NCBI RefSeq assembly: GCF_010730575.1
Contig: NZ_AP022614.1
Coordinates: forward strand, 5,580,001 to 5,644,000
Length of the DNA: 64,000 nucleotides
Source of the DNA: Mycobacterium parmense
Lineage (GTDB): Bacteria > Actinomycetota > Actinomycetes > Mycobacteriales > Mycobacteriaceae
Reading direction: 5' to 3'
Each line of letters begins with the position of its first letter. Positions within the stretch are counted from its first letter, which is position 1. Made by a program: the position numbers and the translations under genes. The notes below the pieces were generated by a model. The model was not told where the DNA came from and ran no database searches. It saw only the letters and a list, made by a program, of their open reading frames with translations. Below, in pieces: positions 62,666 through 64,000 of the stretch.

Positions 62666-62815
62666 ATGACAGGCCTAGGCTGCCGCGCGTACGCCGCTGG
62701 GCCGTTACCTCCGTCGAACGTCCCCTGGGTGGTGGAGGTTGGCGGTTGGATCGCCTTCGGCCTGGTGGCCGTGTTCCTGAAGGCCGCCGAGCGGGGCGTC
62801 CAGGCCATCCCGTAG
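62666..62815 (+). CDS. Very small predicted membrane protein (49 residues)
   Basis: An ATG at 62666, six bases after the previous stop, opens 49 codons to a TAG at 62813-62815. The product has one hydrophobic segment, VEVGGWIAFGLVAVFLKAAE, and ends AERGVQAIP. A helix of about 15-18 residues is followed by charged residues, consistent with a single-pass membrane peptide. Its close spacing after 62357-62659 suggests co-translation. No family is recognised, so it may be a chance frame. Confidence 0.45.
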   Translation: MTGLGCRAYAAGPLPPSNVPWVVEVGGWIAFGLVAVFLKAAERGVQAIP

Positions 62816-62838
62816 CGGACGCTCCCACCGGCTCCGGC

Positions 62839-64000
62839 TCAGGCGTTGGCCAGTGCCGGCGGCTTGACCGCTTCCGGATCAGGGTTGGCGATCGGCAGGC
62901 CCATGAAGCGACGAGCGTTGTCACCCATGAAGTCGTAGGTGCGCCGCTCATCCATGCCCTCGGCGTACTGCCAGTACCGCTTTGGCTCGGCCAGGCCTTC
63001 GGGATGCGGCCAGTCCGAGCCGAACATCACCTTGTCCCATCCGACGGTCTGCACCACGTCGGCCACCGAACCCTCCCAGAACGGGCTGACCCAGACGTTG
63101 CGGCGGAACACCTCGTGCGGATGCTCGGGGAAGTTCTGCGGCATCTTGCCGTATGTCGACTGCAGGTCATCGAATAGCGGCTTGATCCACGCGCTGCCGT
63201 TCTCGACGCTGGCGATCCGCAGCTTCGGGAATCGGGTCAACGTGCCGTGGCAGATCAGGCTGGTGAGCATGTCGGCAATCTCGCGGTGACCGAGTGCGGT
63301 CCACTTGAATGCCGACATCTCGAACGCGCTACTTGTTGACGGAGGTTCCCACTTGTCGATGTATTCCTGCAACGGAGGTTGGCTGGCGTGCAACACGATC
63401 GGCAGCCCCGCGTCCTCGACGTCACGCCAGAACGGATCGAACTCGGGCAGCGCGGGGGAGCGCCAACCCTTGTAACCGTTCACCGGTGCGGGCTTGATCA
63501 GCGCGACCTTGGCGCCATTGTCGAGGATGTACTCGAGTTCGCGACGCGCTTCGTCCACGAGTCCCAGGGTGAGTACCGGCGTCGAGTAGACGCGGTTGGC
63601 GTGGCTGAACCCCCAGTGCTCCAGCATCCATTGGTTCAGTGCATGGATGATCGCCACCGTCAGGTCGGGATCCTCGGCGGCCGAATGCTCGACCAGATTG
63701 GCCAGCGTGGGGTAGTTCAGGCATGCGTCGACGCCCTGGCGGTCGAGTTCGGCGATTCGGTCTTCGGGGTTGCGTGCTCCCGGCGGGGTGTCGATGCCGC
63801 GGCCGGACATCTCTCGCATCGACAGACCCTCGGGGTTCTGGCCGGAGTAGAACTTTTCGTGCGCGCCGGGAGCGGCGACCCGTTCGAACGTCGGGTTGGG
63901 CATGTAGTCGGTGATCTTGTTCAGGATCGCGATGCGGGTGTGCCTGCCGATCTGGACGAACTGCACCTTCGGCCGGAATTCCTCGGGCAGATACTTCGTC
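62839..64000 (-). CDS. Amidohydrolase (metal-dependent hydrolase/decarboxylase-like), N-terminus beyond window
   Basis: The frame runs from the stop at 62839 past the right edge, with at least 386 residues present (the first visible ones include KYLPEEFRPKVQFVQIG). It has the amidohydrolase-2 pattern: ALNQWMLEHWGFSH, VLHASQPPL (a metal-ligand His), WTALGHREIADMLTSLICHG (another His), SVENGSAW and the late VMFGSDWPHPEG with the catalytic Asp. Members hydrolyse or decarboxylate ring-type acids. It converges on the two small genes. Function in this pathway is unknown. Confidence 0.83.
   Translation of the reverse strand, partial: TKYLPEEFRPKVQFVQIGRHTRIAILNKITDYMPNPTFERVAAPGAHEKFYSGQNPEGLSMREMSGRGIDTPPGARNPEDRIAELDRQGVDACLNYPTLANLVEHSAAEDPDLTVAIIHALNQWMLEHWGFSHANRVYSTPVLTLGLVDEARRELEYILDNGAKVALIKPAPVNGYKGWRSPALPEFDPFWRDVEDAGLPIVLHASQPPLQEYIDKWEPPSTSSAFEMSAFKWTALGHREIADMLTSLICHGTLTRFPKLRIASVENGSAWIKPLFDDLQSTYGKMPQNFPEHPHEVFRRNVWVSPFWEGSVADVVQTVGWDKVMFGSDWPHPEGLAEPKRYWQYAEGMDERRTYDFMGDNARRFMGLPIANPDPEAVKPPALANA

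Overview
The window looks like chromosomal DNA of a high-GC mycobacterium (genus Mycobacterium in the broad sense). The evidence is a complete mce operon (two yrbE permeases, mceA-F with a lipoprotein mceE, two Mce-associated proteins), an LpqH-like lipoprotein, a mycofactocin-type SDR, many fadE/fadD-type genes, frequent GTG/TTG starts and ATGA/GTGA stop-start overlaps. I cannot name the species. I see no tRNA, rRNA, CRISPR array, insertion sequence or prophage gene.

Layout. (a) 1-612: the N-terminal membrane part of an adenylate-cyclase-like protein, cut by the left edge. (b) 985-8251, plus strand: a probable operon of methylmalonate-semialdehyde dehydrogenase, BKACE-type enzyme, D-aminoacylase-like amidohydrolase, APH-fold phosphotransferase, SDR and a protein of unknown function. 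(c) 8252-11016: a secreted CAP-domain protein, an LpqH-like lipoprotein and a TetR regulator. (d) 11017-12361: 1.3 kb without a convincing gene, in front of (e) the mce operon at 12362-23341. (f) 23602-27607: a TesB-type thioesterase and a minus-strand LLM oxidoreductase - GntR - CaiB group. (g) 27783-31632: a four-gene module (Rieske oxygenase, TetR, isochorismatase-like protein, acyl-CoA ligase) with two copies of one operator-like repeat. (h) 31637-64000: a large catabolic block with two P450s, six SDRs (one mycofactocin-type, one frameshifted), two enoyl-CoA hydratases, an SCP-x-type thiolase paired with an OB-fold protein, an Ltp2-like thiolase, two split acyl-CoA dehydrogenase pairs plus one fused two-domain and one canonical acyl-CoA dehydrogenase, an aldehyde dehydrogenase, two kinds of CoA transferase, two ligases, a GntR regulator, two very small proteins and an amidohydrolase cut by the right edge.

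How they may work together (inference). The block has the toolkit mycobacteria use to shorten branched side chains of sterol-like CoA thioesters: P450 oxidation, CoA ligation, split acyl-CoA dehydrogenases, hydration, SDR oxidation and thiolase/aldolase cleavage. Ring oxidation could come from the Rieske enzyme, and an mce importer is encoded next to it. The gene order is not the cholesterol cluster layout I know, so the substrate is open; a steroid, bile acid, terpenoid or other branched polycyclic lipid would fit.

The most useful new signal is regulatory. A 23-bp element with core TAnATAnCTnnTTAG lies in three divergent promoters of the large block (39.4, 47.8 and 60.7 kb) and between the TetR gene and mce (11.3 kb), with weaker copies at 34.5 and 44.3 kb. 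The 44.3 kb copy is just upstream of a GntR gene. This suggests one regulon covering the catabolic block and perhaps the mce region.
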